Shown here in pieces: positions 44,604 to 53,150 of a stretch of 64,000 bases of DNA; within the stretch, counting starts at the first letter, position 1, and each line of letters begins with the position of its first letter. The notes beneath the pieces were generated by a model. That model worked only from the letters and a program-made list of their open reading frames with translations. It did no database searches and was not told where the DNA came from. A program made the position numbers and the translations under genes. The DNA is from Chloroflexota bacterium (GTDB taxonomy: Bacteria > Chloroflexota > UBA11872 > UBA12225): contig JAUJOR010000010.1 in NCBI GenBank assembly GCA_030447525.1, positions 62,001-126,000 on the forward strand. The letters are read 5' to 3'.

Positions 44604-46019
44604 ATGGTCCCCCTTGGCTTAGTCGAGAAGCAGACCCATCGCTGTACCCGGCGCGCCGTGGCGGCGGCGCTCGGGGCGACGGCGGTGTTGCCCGCGGCCG
44701 TGGCGGCGGCCCTGGCCGGCTGCGCGCCGCTGCCCGGCAGCGGCGACCGGCGCGCGGACAAGGAGCCGGTGACGCTGCGCCTGGTCTGGCAGGCCACGGA
44801 GGCGGAGCACACCATGGCAGTTCGGGGCCCGGTGTTCGAGGAGCGCTTCCCCCACGTCAAGCTGCAGTTCGAGCCCAGCAGCGAGTACCTGGTCAAGCTC
44901 GGCGTCCTCTTCAGCAGCAACACCATCGGCGACGTCATGTTCCTGGAGGCCGACGACGAGGGATTCTTCGGCTTCTGGGCGGCGCAGGGGGTGCTGACCC
45001 AGCTCGATCCCTACATCCGGCGCGACAAGTACGATATGAACGCCTTTTTCCCGACGGCGATAGAGGCGCTGAAGATCGTGGACGGGAAGATCTGGGCCCT
45101 TCCCTACAAGGCGTTCATGGCTCGCTGCGGGCTCTTCTACAACGCCAACTTGTTCCAGCGGGCCGGTCTCAGGCTGCCGGATGACAACTGGACCTACGAC
45201 GATATCCGCACCGCAGCGCAGCGGTTGACGAAGCAGGCGGGGACGGAGGTCGAGGTCTGGGGCGGCGGTCGCAACTTCGGGGGCGACTTCAGCTTCATGG
45301 CCGTTACGCGCGCCTTTGGTGGCGACCTGTATTCGTCCGATGGCAAGAAGACGCTGATCGGCTCTGAAGGCTCGCGCCAGGCGATCACCTGGTGGCTCGA
45401 CCGGCACCACAAGGACCGTTCCGTGGCGCTCAATCCGGCCACCGCCAACCCGCGCCAGCTGTTGGAGCAGGGGAAGTCCGCCTTCGCCATGGGCTATAAC
45501 CCGGGCGACCGCCGCCTCATCGCCAACGCGCTTAACCCCACCGGGGTGCAGTGGGGGCTTTCCCTGATGCCCAAGGGACCGTCCGGCCGCCGGGGCGGGG
45601 CCTTCTTTCTTACCCCCACCGGCATGGCCAAGATCACCAGGCACCCGGGCGAGGCGTGGGAGTTCCAGAAGTTCCTGGCCGAGAAAGAGACCGGCGTGGT
45701 GATGGGCTTCCCCGGGGCGGTGAGTGGCCAGACCAGCGCCCACTTCGGCGCGCGCAAGGACATCTACCAGGACCCCCGGGTGCTCAATGCGCCCGACATG
45801 CCCCCGGGCGTGATGGCGGCGCTGGCCCGCTCGATGGAGCTGCCCGAGCCGCTCGGTTTCGCGGCCAACTTCCTGGCCGCGGACGTGGAGAAGGTGCTCA
45901 ACGACGAGGTGGCCAAGGCGGTGCGGGGCCAGGTGCAGTACGACACCGGCTTCTTCCAGAACCTGTCCAATCAGATCCAGCTGATCCTGGACAAGCCCGC
46001 GCCTACCGCGGCCACGTAA
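44604..46019 (+). CDS. Sugar ABC transporter solute-binding lipoprotein
   Basis: The start is ATG 44604 (GGAGGAGTGG upstream). An N-terminal signal (RRAVAAALGATAVLPAAVAA) ends in lipobox LAGC with Cys-40. The mature protein has PVTLRLVWQATEAEH, EERFPHVKLQFEP, IWALPYKAFMARCGLFYN, NWTYDDIRTAAQRLTKQAG and VLNDEVAKAVRG typical of family-1 carbohydrate-binding proteins. Permeases and ATPase are not adjacent; IS sequence follows. Related fragments at 32.6 and 36.4 kb suggest other copies have decayed. Ligand probably a uronate- or other acid-containing oligosaccharide, given the UxuA-like neighbour. Confidence 0.9.
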   Translation: MVPLGLVEKQTHRCTRRAVAAALGATAVLPAAVAAALAGCAPLPGSGDRRADKEPVTLRLVWQATEAEHTMAVRGPVFEERFPHVKLQFEPSSEYLVKLGVLFSSNTIGDVMFLEADDEGFFGFWAAQGVLTQLDPYIRRDKYDMNAFFPTAIEALKIVDGKIWALPYKAFMARCGLFYNANLFQRAGLRLPDDNWTYDDIRTAAQRLTKQAGTEVEVWGGGRNFGGDFSFMAVTRAFGGDLYSSDGKKTLIGSEGSRQAITWWLDRHHKDRSVALNPATANPRQLLEQGKSAFAMGYNPGDRRLIANALNPTGVQWGLSLMPKGPSGRRGGAFFLTPTGMAKITRHPGEAWEFQKFLAEKETGVVMGFPGAVSGQTSAHFGARKDIYQDPRVLNAPDMPPGVMAALARSMELPEPLGFAANFLAADVEKVLNDEVAKAVRGQVQYDTGFFQNLSNQIQLILDKPAPTAAT

Positions 46020-46269
46020 GGGTCTGCCGTGCAGCAGGTGCGGTCGATCCGGCCGGCAGTGGTGGCTCCGCAGACCTGACCAAGTCTGCGCTGGCTTGCC
46101 TGTGCGGTGCCGCCTTTGATGGGTCAGGCTCCACGCTGCAAGAATCTACCGACGCAGACATAGCCTCAGCTCGGCGCAGAGGTCACGCCTGCCCCCAGCC
46201 CTCCTGTGCCCGTCCGGGGCGGTCGCTGGTACACCCTCTGGCCGAGAGCGGCGCGCAAGGCTACGCTGG

Positions 46270-47950
46270 GGCCTGTTGCCAAAGTCGGGTATGGTGGTCA
46301 GGAGGAGCACGGTGCGGGGTACGCGCGCCCCGTGCACGCGACGGGAACGGCCCGCTGGGCCGGGACCGGAGCTCGAACCGGGGACAGGCCCGCTTGAGAA
46401 GGGGAGGGGCCCAACGCCGCACCCCCATGGCCGGGCTGGGGGCGCGCCGTTGGGCCAGCTTCTTGACGTCGTACGCGATGGCGCGCCCAGCGCCTGGATC
46501 AGCACCTTGTCTCGCCCCCGACACTGCGCCCGCGCAGCCCGTGATTTGTCCTTCAGTTCGGCGTTGGCCGTCTCGACCCAGTACGCGCGGGCGTCGGCTG
46601 CGCTTGGCGGGTGGCGTGCGGAGATAGGCGACGACTCGGTCGCGCAGTCCCCCATCGTCCGGGCGCACGAGGGTGCGGGCGGCCGCCAGGCGCAGCACTG
46701 CGCCTTGACCGGGCACGCCCCGCAGACCTTCGGCTCGCCCGCGGTAGATCAGGCCACCGGCCGCCCCGGCAGTGCGCGAGGAGCCCTGGCGGGTGAGGCC
46801 CGGTGGGACACCGATAGCGATTAGCGATCGGCGGCGAACTCGTACACGAAGCGGTCGGCAGAGTAGTCACCCCGGTCGCTCATGGTGCTGTGGGGCGGGA
46901 TGCTCGCCCGGATGCCCTGCTGCTCCAGCGCCACGTAGTTGGCGTAGGTCCCGTACTTGGTATCCGCCACCACTTCGGCCACCGTACGCCCGGTCGTGCC
47001 TCGATGCTCCTTGAGCAGCCGGTCCAGCAGGTGCTCGTCGGCAACCTCGCCCGGAGTCACGTCCAGCGCGGTGATGAGACGCGCCCGCCCGCCGTCCACG
47101 CCGACGTGCGCCTTGTAATAGAAGGCGTAGGGGACCCCTCGCGCTTGACCAGCCCCGCGTCGGGATCGGTGCGACTGGTCACCAAGGCGTTCACCGGCCC
47201 TGGTCCCCGTTGGGCACGTCCTCCGGACCGGCCACGTGCAGCGACGGGCGCGCCGCCGCGCCCGCCGTGAGGCCACCGGCCGAGTCCGGCGCCGGCTGCT
47301 CCCCCTCGCGGGAGGGCGCTGGCGGCGTGGGATCGGAGACGGGATTCTCCTGCCACACCGTCGCGACGTACCCGGCCGCGCTCGGCAGCTGAGTGAGCAG
47401 CGCCCGCGCGCCGGCCGACCCAAGACTGGCATTGGCCTTGACCAGCGTGCTGTCCACGTAGAGGACGTCGCCCCGCACCAGGCCGGCCCGCTCGCACTGC
47501 CGCACCACCTCGGTGAAAGCCGCCTGGTACACGGGCAGGCCGAAGCGCGCCCGCGCCTTGGACAGCATCGAGTGGTCCGGCGCGTCTCGTCGAGGTCGTA
47601 CCCCAAGAACCAGCGGAAGGCCAGGTGCAGGCGCGCCTCCTCGGCCAGCCGCGCTCCGACGTGATGCCGTAGAGGTACCCGAGCAGCATCAGCTTGAACA
47701 GCACCACCGGATCGACCCCCGGCCGGCCGGTGTGGCTGTAGAACCGCGCCGTCAGCCGCGCACAAAGCTGAGGTCGAGCGCGCCCCGATGCGCGCAGCAA
47801 GTGGTCGCTCGGGACCTGCGCTTCTAGCGAGAACTCGTAGAAGCGCTTCGGCGTGAATTCCTTACGGCCCAACATCGTGCCCCACCTCGAACAGGGAGCC
47901 ACCATCCTACTCAGACCTCGGCCGGTCCGGCCAGAGTTTGGCAACAGGCC
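46270..47950 (-). mobile_element. IS1182-like insertion sequence, decayed
   Basis: The 1681-bp element has perfect 14-bp terminal inverted repeats, GGCCTGTTGCCAAA at 46270 and its complement ending at 47950. The flanks carry the direct repeat CGCTGG (46264-46269 and 47951-47956), a probable 6-bp target duplication. It encodes one large transposase on the reverse strand, broken by frameshifts. It lies in the region 46020-46269, which has no gene, next to the kinase remnant. Confidence 0.85.
46440..47875 (-). pseudogene. IS1182-family transposase remnant
   Basis: The ATG at 47875 starts MLGRKEFTPKRFYEFSLEAQ and the DUF772-type helix (GRPGVDPVVLFKLMLLGYLY). Catalytic-domain pieces follow in several frames: AFTEVVRQCERAGLVRGDVL and YVDSTLVKANASL; FYYKAHVGVDGGRARLITAL with DVTPGEVADEHLLDRLL; DTKYGTYANYVALEQQGIRA; and the C-terminal ACPVKAQCCAW and YWVETANAELKD. 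At least four frame changes or stops occur. Confidence 0.85.
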
Positions 47951-47970
47951 CGCTGGAGGCGCTTAGAAGG

Positions 47971-48920
47971 TCAACGTTTCCTCGGCGTAGGCACCCCTTG
48001 CTGCCACGGGTTCCCGTCCTCGAAGTCCCAGCAGGCGTCTAGCAGGGCGTGGACAAAGCACCAGTCCTTCGTGCGCCTCCGGTCTAGCCCCGCCTCGGCG
48101 CAAAAGGTCTCCACGCGCCGGGACTTCATCGCCGGGGAGACCTCGCCCGGGTTGCCGAGAAACTGGCAAACGTCGAAGCAGCGGTCGCCGGCCAGCCCCT
48201 TAGGGTCGATCGCCAGCCACTCGGCGTGCTCGACGCGCCTGGCGCGGAGGACGTTGAAGTGGTGCATGTCGCCGTGGAGCACCGTGGGCGTGTCGGTGGA
48301 GGCGAGTAGATCGCGCCGCAGGGCATCGGCGCGCTGGAAGAGGGCAGCGGGAAGCCACCGGCGCCACGGAGAGCGCCTCCCGATTGCGGTTATAGGCGTC
48401 GCACCAGCTTTCCAGGGGGCGCAGGCCACTGTCCTGGGGAACCGGGCGCCAGAGCCGGCGCAGGACGCCGGCGGCCACGGCCGTGGCGCCTTGATCATCG
48501 GATTCAGCCACCTCCACCAGCATCGTCCCCGGATCGAGACGCTCGAGGAGCAGCGCGCCCACCTCCGGGTCGGCCCGCCAGCAGCCGGGCGGCGCCGTCG
48601 CCGTCCCAGAGGCGCAGCGCCGCAATCTCGTTGCGCGTCTCGGCGACGTGCCGGCTCACTTTCAGGACGCACGGTGTCCCGCTGGCGCGTGTCGCACCTG
48701 CAACGTAGTTGATCTGGATCTCGGGAAAGTGGGGGCCCAGGGTCAGCGACCAGCGCGCGGCCAGCCGTTCGAGGAGGCTCCGGCAGCGCGCCAGCCAGGC
48801 AGGTTCTACCTGGTTGTGGCGGATGAACTGCGGTGGAAGACCGGGTGAACGGGAGCCAGGGTTGGCCGCGGGGTGCTCCTTGCGCCAAATGGGTAGTCGT
48901 TGCGGACCGAGGGCGCGCAA
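47971..48920 (-). pseudogene. Aminoglycoside/hydroxyurea phosphotransferase, frameshifted
   Basis: Three phases build one protein of the APH(6)/streptomycin kinase-like family. The N-terminal part reads PPQFIRHNQVEPAWLARCRS, INYVAGATRASGTPCVLKVS and HVAETRNEIAALRLWDGDGA. The middle (PEVGALLLERLDPGTMLVEV) is in a second frame. The C-terminal catalytic part (TPTVLHGDMHHFNVLRAR with the HGDxHxxN loop, and WLAIDPKGLAGDRCFDVCQF) is in a third. Frame breaks lie near 48570 and 48365. An intact copy would phosphorylate an aminoglycoside. The exact start is uncertain. Confidence 0.8.
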
Positions 48921-49106
48921 AGGGCAGCCAGCGGCGCCACGGGCGGAAATGCCGATCAGGCCCTTCAGTCGAGTGGCGCGAGGGCGCGTGATCGCGCCCG
49001 CATGGCTGATCCAGGCATCGGAGACGGTGCGTCTGCCCCTGCAGTAAGGCGCCGGCGCTGCCCGGGCTGGATTGGGCCGGCGGCCCTCGCCCGCGGGGCT
49101 GGCGGC

Positions 49107-50445
49107 TTACTGGTAGATGATCACGTGGGGGGTGGGCTCGAGGCCGAGCGCCTGCCGGGGGTGAATGGGTTCGAGTCCTGGGTGAAGAAGATCTTCAGCC
49201 CGGCGAACTGCACCGGCTGGTCGCGCACCACCCGCCGGTACACGTCCGCCTTGGCGCCCTGCGAGCCAACTCCATCCATGACTATCACCACCTGCACGCG
49301 TGGGTCGGGCCGATCTGCCCCGTGTTGGTCAGCATGTCGTCGCGGAAGCGGTGTACGAGGAGGATCTTCGCGCAGCCGGTGGCGGGAGACCAGGTCGGCC
49401 AGCGTCCGCACCGTCTCGTTCACGGCCGCTGCGTCTATCGTCCCGAACGTTTGTCCCGGCACCTGACCGGGGGCCATCGCCCACTCCGGGTCGAGGGCCA
49501 GGTGGACGTCAGGGCGCACCAGGTAGGGTAAGAGGGCCTCCACCTCGGCGCCCCAAGGGCTGCGCCCGGGCTGGATGTCCAGGATGAGGAGGTGGCCACG
49601 GCCGGCGCCCACTGCGCCACTTGCTCCACCTCTGGGCGGCCTCCGCCGGCGGTACATGCCGTCCGGGCCGGGGTCCCCGTGGCGACCGTGGCTACCAGGT
49701 GGAGGGCCGGACGCGCCGGCGTCGTGGGGTCGGCAGCGGTCCACCGCTGCGCCTCGCGCTCCAGGGCGGCCAGCATCGGCTCGGGCGGGCCTTGACCCAG
49801 GACGCCCATGGCCGGGGAGAGCGGGTGGCCGTAGTAGGCGACGACGCGCTGCGCCGGCAGCAGGGCGCCGGGCGGGGCCAGGGAGGGGTGGCCCGGCGCC
49901 ACCACCGGCAGCCCCGCCGGGTTCGCCTCCCAGGGGAGGCGAACGGTGTTGGGGCGGTAGGCCGGGCCGTCGGGGCCGTGCAGCCACGTCCCTCGGCCGT
50001 CGGTGAAGGCGACGGCCCCGTCCGCCGCCCGCCGCACCAGCAGCCCGCCGGCGGTGCGTTGCGCGGCGTCCGCCGTGAGCGGGTCGGGACGCTCATCTTC
50101 GACGCACTCGCCCACGACCGCGGGGATCAGGTCGCGCAAGGCGGTGAAGCCGGGGGCGATGCGGCAGCCTTCCTGCGCCCGCGCTCCCGGGCTCGGCGCC
50201 CCCGCCGGCGGCGCGTCGGGGGGACGCGCCAGCGGGCGCGCCCCCGGCAGGAACGCGGCCCCCACCAGGCCGGCGATGCCCACGGCCAGCACGGGGGCCA
50301 GCGCGAGGAGTAGGGCCCGGGACGCCCACGACCCGGCCAGGCGGATGGCCACCAGGGTCGCCAGGGCAAGGAGCGCCAGCAGTGGCGACGCCGGACGCCG
50401 TCCACGGGGCCGCGTTGGTCTCACGCGGCCGACAACCACTCCCAC
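49107..50445 (-). pseudogene. Conserved hypothetical secreted/membrane-anchored protein, frameshifted
   Basis: The first part has a membrane segment (PLLALLALATLVAIRLAGSW) and a domain with LLVRRAADGAVAFTDGRGTW. The C-terminal domain runs RVVAYYGHPLSPAMGVLGQG, VEALLPYLVRPDVHLALDPE, VPGQTFGTIDAAAVNETVRT, VVIVMDGVGSQGAKADVYRR and VQFAGLKIFFTQDSNPF, ending PHVIIYQ at 49107. It needs three frame changes (about 49640, 49390 and 49150, the last beside CCCCCC). The family occurs widely in Chloroflexota and Actinobacteriota with no assigned function. Intervals 48921-49106 and 50446-50544 show no gene. Confidence 0.65.
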
Positions 50446-50544
50446 CCTCGCTCCTTCCTCTCAGCGCCCGACGATCCAGTCCCGGTACGGCCGACAGCAT
50501 ACCGGAGGCCGCCGGGCGACGTGCAAGGCCAACATCGTCCCCCA

Positions 50545-51949
50545 TCATCGGGAGACGGCGGCGCCGCACCCAGTGCGCCGGCGGCGCAGGGCCATCGCCA
50601 CCCAGACCAGTCCCAGGACGACGAATGGCCAGACCCCCATCGGGGAAGCCCCCATCGGGGCGCGCCGCGCCCACCGTGCCAGGGCCTGGAGCGAGGCCCA
50701 TGTCTGCTCCCCGGTCCCTGCCGGGCGCGGCGCCACGATCCGTAGCAGGCTCCACATGCCCTGCGACAGGCTCCAGTGGTACGCCCCGCTGCGGTAGGCG
50801 TAGTCCCCCCGGGCTCCGCAGCGGCCGTGAACCGCAGCGTCTCCACCGTGCCCGTAGTCAGCGCCGATACCGCCCCGGTGCGAGGGCTCGCCGCGCCGGC
50901 GTGCGGCCAGGCCGGCCACGTGTGGCCGTGTACCGTGAAGCTGTGCCCGCGGGGCTTGTCCGTGGCCGTCACCAGGTGCAATACCACGCTGGCGCCCGGC
51001 CGGACGCGCCACGTCGGCGTGGCCGGCGTCGGGAGCCGTAGCCAGCGCGGGCCGCCGATCGGCTCGCTGCGGTAGTTGAGGCCCTTGGCCCCCTGGTCCT
51101 CGTGCTCGGTCTCCAGCGCCCCTGGATCGGCCGGGACATCGGGGACCGGGAAGGCCGTGTTGCCGTCCAGGTACAGGCATAGACCATCTTGTAGGAGCAC
51201 CACCAGCTCTTCCTCGGTCGCCCCGTCGCTCTGGCGTACGTCGTAGAGGAGGAGATCTGCGTGCAGCGAGACGTGGCGGGACACCGTCCGGTCGCCGTCA
51301 TCCACCGGGACGGTGGGCGCGAAGGGCTCCGGCGCCAGGCCGGCAGGTAGGGTGTTGACCAGCTCCACCTGCACCCACTCCCCCGCTCGGCAGCGCAAGA
51401 CGAGCGGCTCGAGGGTACCGGCGACGGGTGGCGGTACATCTTCCCACGCGCCGCCCGGCGCCGCGAAACGGTCGAGCCGGTACACGAGGCCAAACGGGTC
51501 AATCAGGTTGGGCTGGCGGTAGACGATCGGCCGTCGTCGGCGACGACGCTGTAGCCGTCGCCGACGAGGTGGATACCGACGGGTTGCTTGAGGTAGTTGG
51601 TGAAGGTGATGGTCACCGTGTCACCGGCGCAGGCGCGGAGCACCAGGGGCTGGACGAGGGGGTGCGGCGTGGTCGCATAGCGCGGGAAGTTGGCCCGGAT
51701 ATCATCCAGCGCGTCCTTGTGCTTGGCCAGGGCGTAGATACGGCCGTCGTGGTCGTGGTCCCCAGAGGCGTTGAAGACGATAGGTACCTCAAGGGCGACC
51801 ACATCATAGGTCCGGTGGCGGGACGACTTCGGTTCGGCGCTGCCGTACATCATCATGCCCTCCTTCAAGCAAGCGTCCACCGTGTGGCTGCGCCACTCCC
51901 GCCGGCCGGTATCGTTGAGTAAACGCGCCCGGCGTGAAGGTTGGGGCAT
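50545..51949 (-). pseudogene. Multicopper oxidase-like gene, frameshifted and internally deleted
   Basis: The first part (SHTVDACLKEGMMMYGS, SRHRTYDVVALEVPIVFNA, GDHDHDGRIYALAKHKDAL and DTVTITFTNYLKQPVGIHLV) is the start of a large bacterial multicopper oxidase family. Soon after, the frame changes and the text jumps to DPFGLVYRLDRF-like sequence, HVSLHADLLLYDVRQSDGA and HSFTVHGHTWPAW, skipping the type-3 copper core. A further frame change beside a G6 run leads to DYAYRSGAYHWSLSQGMWSL and a C-terminal membrane helix (VWPFVVLGLVWVAMAL). Too few copper ligands remain for activity. Confidence 0.7.
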
Positions 51950-52160
51950 CTGCCCGGATCCCTGCCGGCGACGAGGGGGCCGCCTGTGCCCGACGCCGAG
52001 CGGGCGATTGGGGCGCGCCGCGCGCCGGCGCCCCGGCGGGCCTCCAGGTGTAGGCCGGCCGAGACGCATGGGGAGCGCCGTGCGGCGACGCCGGCGCGTG
52101 CGGTGGATTAGGGGATCAAAGACGCGAGGGCGCCCTGCCCGGCCGGGGCCGGCGCAGGTG

Positions 52161-52460
52161 TCACGTTGCGTGGGTCTGGTTGCTCAACCCGGAGCCTTCG
52201 GCAACGACCGGCCCCTGGATCGTCGAGTGGCCGGCCTCCGGCCACCGACGCGTGTCCCGGGACCGCCGGTCTTCCATCTCCAACCGCAGGGCGTCGAGGG
52301 CCAGCCACGCCTGGTCGGCGAGCTGTCCCGGCGCCGCCGAGGCGCCGTAGGTGTCAACCAGGCGGATGGCCTCGTCCAGCAGGTAGTCCTGCATCCACTC
52401 CAGCGCCTCCGCCAGTGCGCGGTGCTGCTCGAGTGTCAATCGCTGGCCGCTTGCCGGCAT
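52161..52460 (-). CDS. Small hypothetical protein
   Basis: A 99-residue frame from ATG 52460 with a helical, leucine- and acid-rich first two thirds (LTLEQHRALAEALEWMQDYL, LADQAWLALDALRLEMEDRR) and a disordered tail. It has no known motif. Its coding potential is better than the surrounding interval 51950-52160, where nothing is seen. Function unknown. Confidence 0.5.
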   Translation of the reverse strand: MPASGQRLTLEQHRALAEALEWMQDYLLDEAIRLVDTYGASAAPGQLADQAWLALDALRLEMEDRRSRDTRRWPEAGHSTIQGPVVAEGSGLSNQTHAT

Positions 52461-52574
52461 CGCCGACCTCCTCCGACGCCCCCGACTTTGTGGGTACCCA
52501 CGGGTCCGTACGGGTACTCACTTCCACCTACGTCGGCGGCGACCGTAAGGGTCGCTTCGTGGTCACCGCGTGCG

Positions 52575-53069
52575 TCACGCTCCAGAGGCCCCAGACTTGT
52601 GACTTCTCCCCAGCAGGACGCCGAGGACGGCGCCGAAGACGACGTGGCGCCAGACTTGCTGCCCGGCGGTGAGGGGCTGGTAGTAGCTCTCCAGCAACCC
52701 TTCCTGCCAGGCGGGGTGATAGCGATGCATGACCCCCAACAAGGGGTACAGCAGGGCGTTCTCAAGCTGGAGGAACAGGACACCCGCAGCCCACGGGGGG
52801 AGGTGCGCGGACAGGCGCCGCCGGGGCCACCCGGCGTAGAGGGCACCCACGATCACGCCAGCGCCGGCGTGCATCAGCGCCCCGATGCACCGCCACCGCT
52901 GGGGGTCGGCGCTAAAGACGCGCCCGTGGATGGCCAGGTCGTCCGTGCGGTTGTTGAACAGCCGGAGGTCTATCGCCTGCGCCGCCAGGTAGGCCAGGGA
53001 CGCCAGCGCCCCGGCAGCGGCCCCGGCGGACAGCCCTGCAACAGACCGGCCGAGTGACACGCCCCTCAT
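52575..53069 (-). CDS. Small polytopic membrane protein
   Basis: The 164-residue protein has about four membrane segments: SVAGLSAGAAAGALASLAYL, CIGALMHAGAGVIVGALYA, WAAGVLFLQLENALLYPLLG and VVFGAVLGVLLGRS. HRYHPAWQEGL lies between. The start is ATG 53069. It is transcribed away from the CrtI-family gene with only 81 bp between the starts, and those bases contain tandem repeats, so shared control with the carotenoid enzyme is likely. Function unknown. Confidence 0.75.
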   Translation of the reverse strand: MRGVSLGRSVAGLSAGAAAGALASLAYLAAQAIDLRLFNNRTDDLAIHGRVFSADPQRWRCIGALMHAGAGVIVGALYAGWPRRRLSAHLPPWAAGVLFLQLENALLYPLLGVMHRYHPAWQEGLLESYYQPLTAGQQVWRHVVFGAVLGVLLGRSHKSGASGA

Positions 53070-53076
53070 CCTTCTA

Positions 53077-53133
53077 GAGTGTACAAAGCCCTTGCGAGTG
53101 TACAAACCCCTTACGATAGATACACAGATTCTG
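53077..53133. promoter_or_regulatory. 19-bp tandem repeats, candidate CarH/LitR-type operator
   Basis: GAGTGTACAAAGCCCTTGC (53077) and GAGTGTACAAACCCCTTAC (53096) repeat with period 19; GATAGATACACAGATTCTG (53115) is a weaker third copy. Each has TACA at the same relative place. TTGCGA (53092-53097) and GATAGA (53115-53120), 17 bp apart, form a promoter inside the array pointing to the CrtI gene. Direct repeats with T-n-TACA are the known operator style of CarH/LitR photoreceptor regulators of carotenoid genes. Confidence 0.6.
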
Positions 53134-53150
53134 CGCGAGGTAGGGTTGCG

